5,297 bases of DNA from Eutrophocola sp965661105 (GTDB lineage Bacteria > Pseudomonadota > Gammaproteobacteria > Pseudomonadales > Pseudohongiellaceae): assembly GCA_965661105.1 (NCBI GenBank), contig CBFICR010000132.1:1-5297 (forward strand), in the 5' to 3' direction. The position numbers and the translations under genes are program-made. Below the pieces are notes generated by a model that saw only the letters and a program-made list of their open reading frames with translations, was not told the DNA's origin and did not search any database. Positions 5,235 through 5,297 of the stretch are shown here, in pieces. Each line of letters starts with the position of its first letter. Position 1 is the stretch's first letter.

Positions 5235-5297
5235 GCACCGTTATTGCTAGACAGGGATGAGAGTATTTATATCATTCCCGTTGTCATCTTCAGCGCC

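Noticed and set aside
5257..5297. Possible start of a further plus-strand gene (ATG at 5257, open to the window end)
   Set aside because: Only 13 codons are visible, the nearby AGGG directly touches the ATG, and the peptide resembles nothing I recognise. A gene may begin here, but the window cannot support it.

Overview
The window looks like ordinary chromosome from a free-living gammaproteobacterium with moderate GC content. The evidence is a pilS-type sensor kinase preceded by a PP0621-family small protein, a two-domain glutamine-dependent NadE, a DUF4212/VC_2705-type symporter pair, and REP-like palindromes that begin with GTAG. I cannot name the genus from the sequence alone.

Layout. Bases 1-1020 hold two minus-strand genes: the 5' part of pilS (it runs off the left edge) and, upstream of it, an 80-residue membrane-anchored protein with a Cys/His cluster. 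A 194-bp divergent spacer (1021-1214) carries candidate promoters and short direct repeats. nadE (1215-2867, plus strand) follows. Bases 2868-3217 contain no gene but are dense with repeats. An 11-unit heptanucleotide array starts three bases after the nadE stop. It is followed by two 63-bp REP-like units, 112 bp apart in direct orientation and separated by a second, degenerate purine-rich array. Bases 3218-5234 hold a two-gene operon for a sodium/solute symporter: a small DUF4212 subunit and a large SSS-family subunit. The last 63 bases show no supportable feature.

How the genes relate. PilS would be the sensor of the PilS/PilR system that controls type IV pilin transcription. NadE makes NAD from its deamido form, with glutamine as nitrogen donor. 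The symporter pair probably imports a small organic acid together with sodium. I see no functional link between these three groups; they look like housekeeping neighbours.

The most unusual part is 2871-3122. It is a duplicated composite module: heptad array, then a GGTNACC palindrome, then a truncated REP head, then a complete REP hairpin. The two hairpins differ by two compensatory base-pair changes, which is evidence that the folded structure has been maintained. No transposase is encoded in the window.
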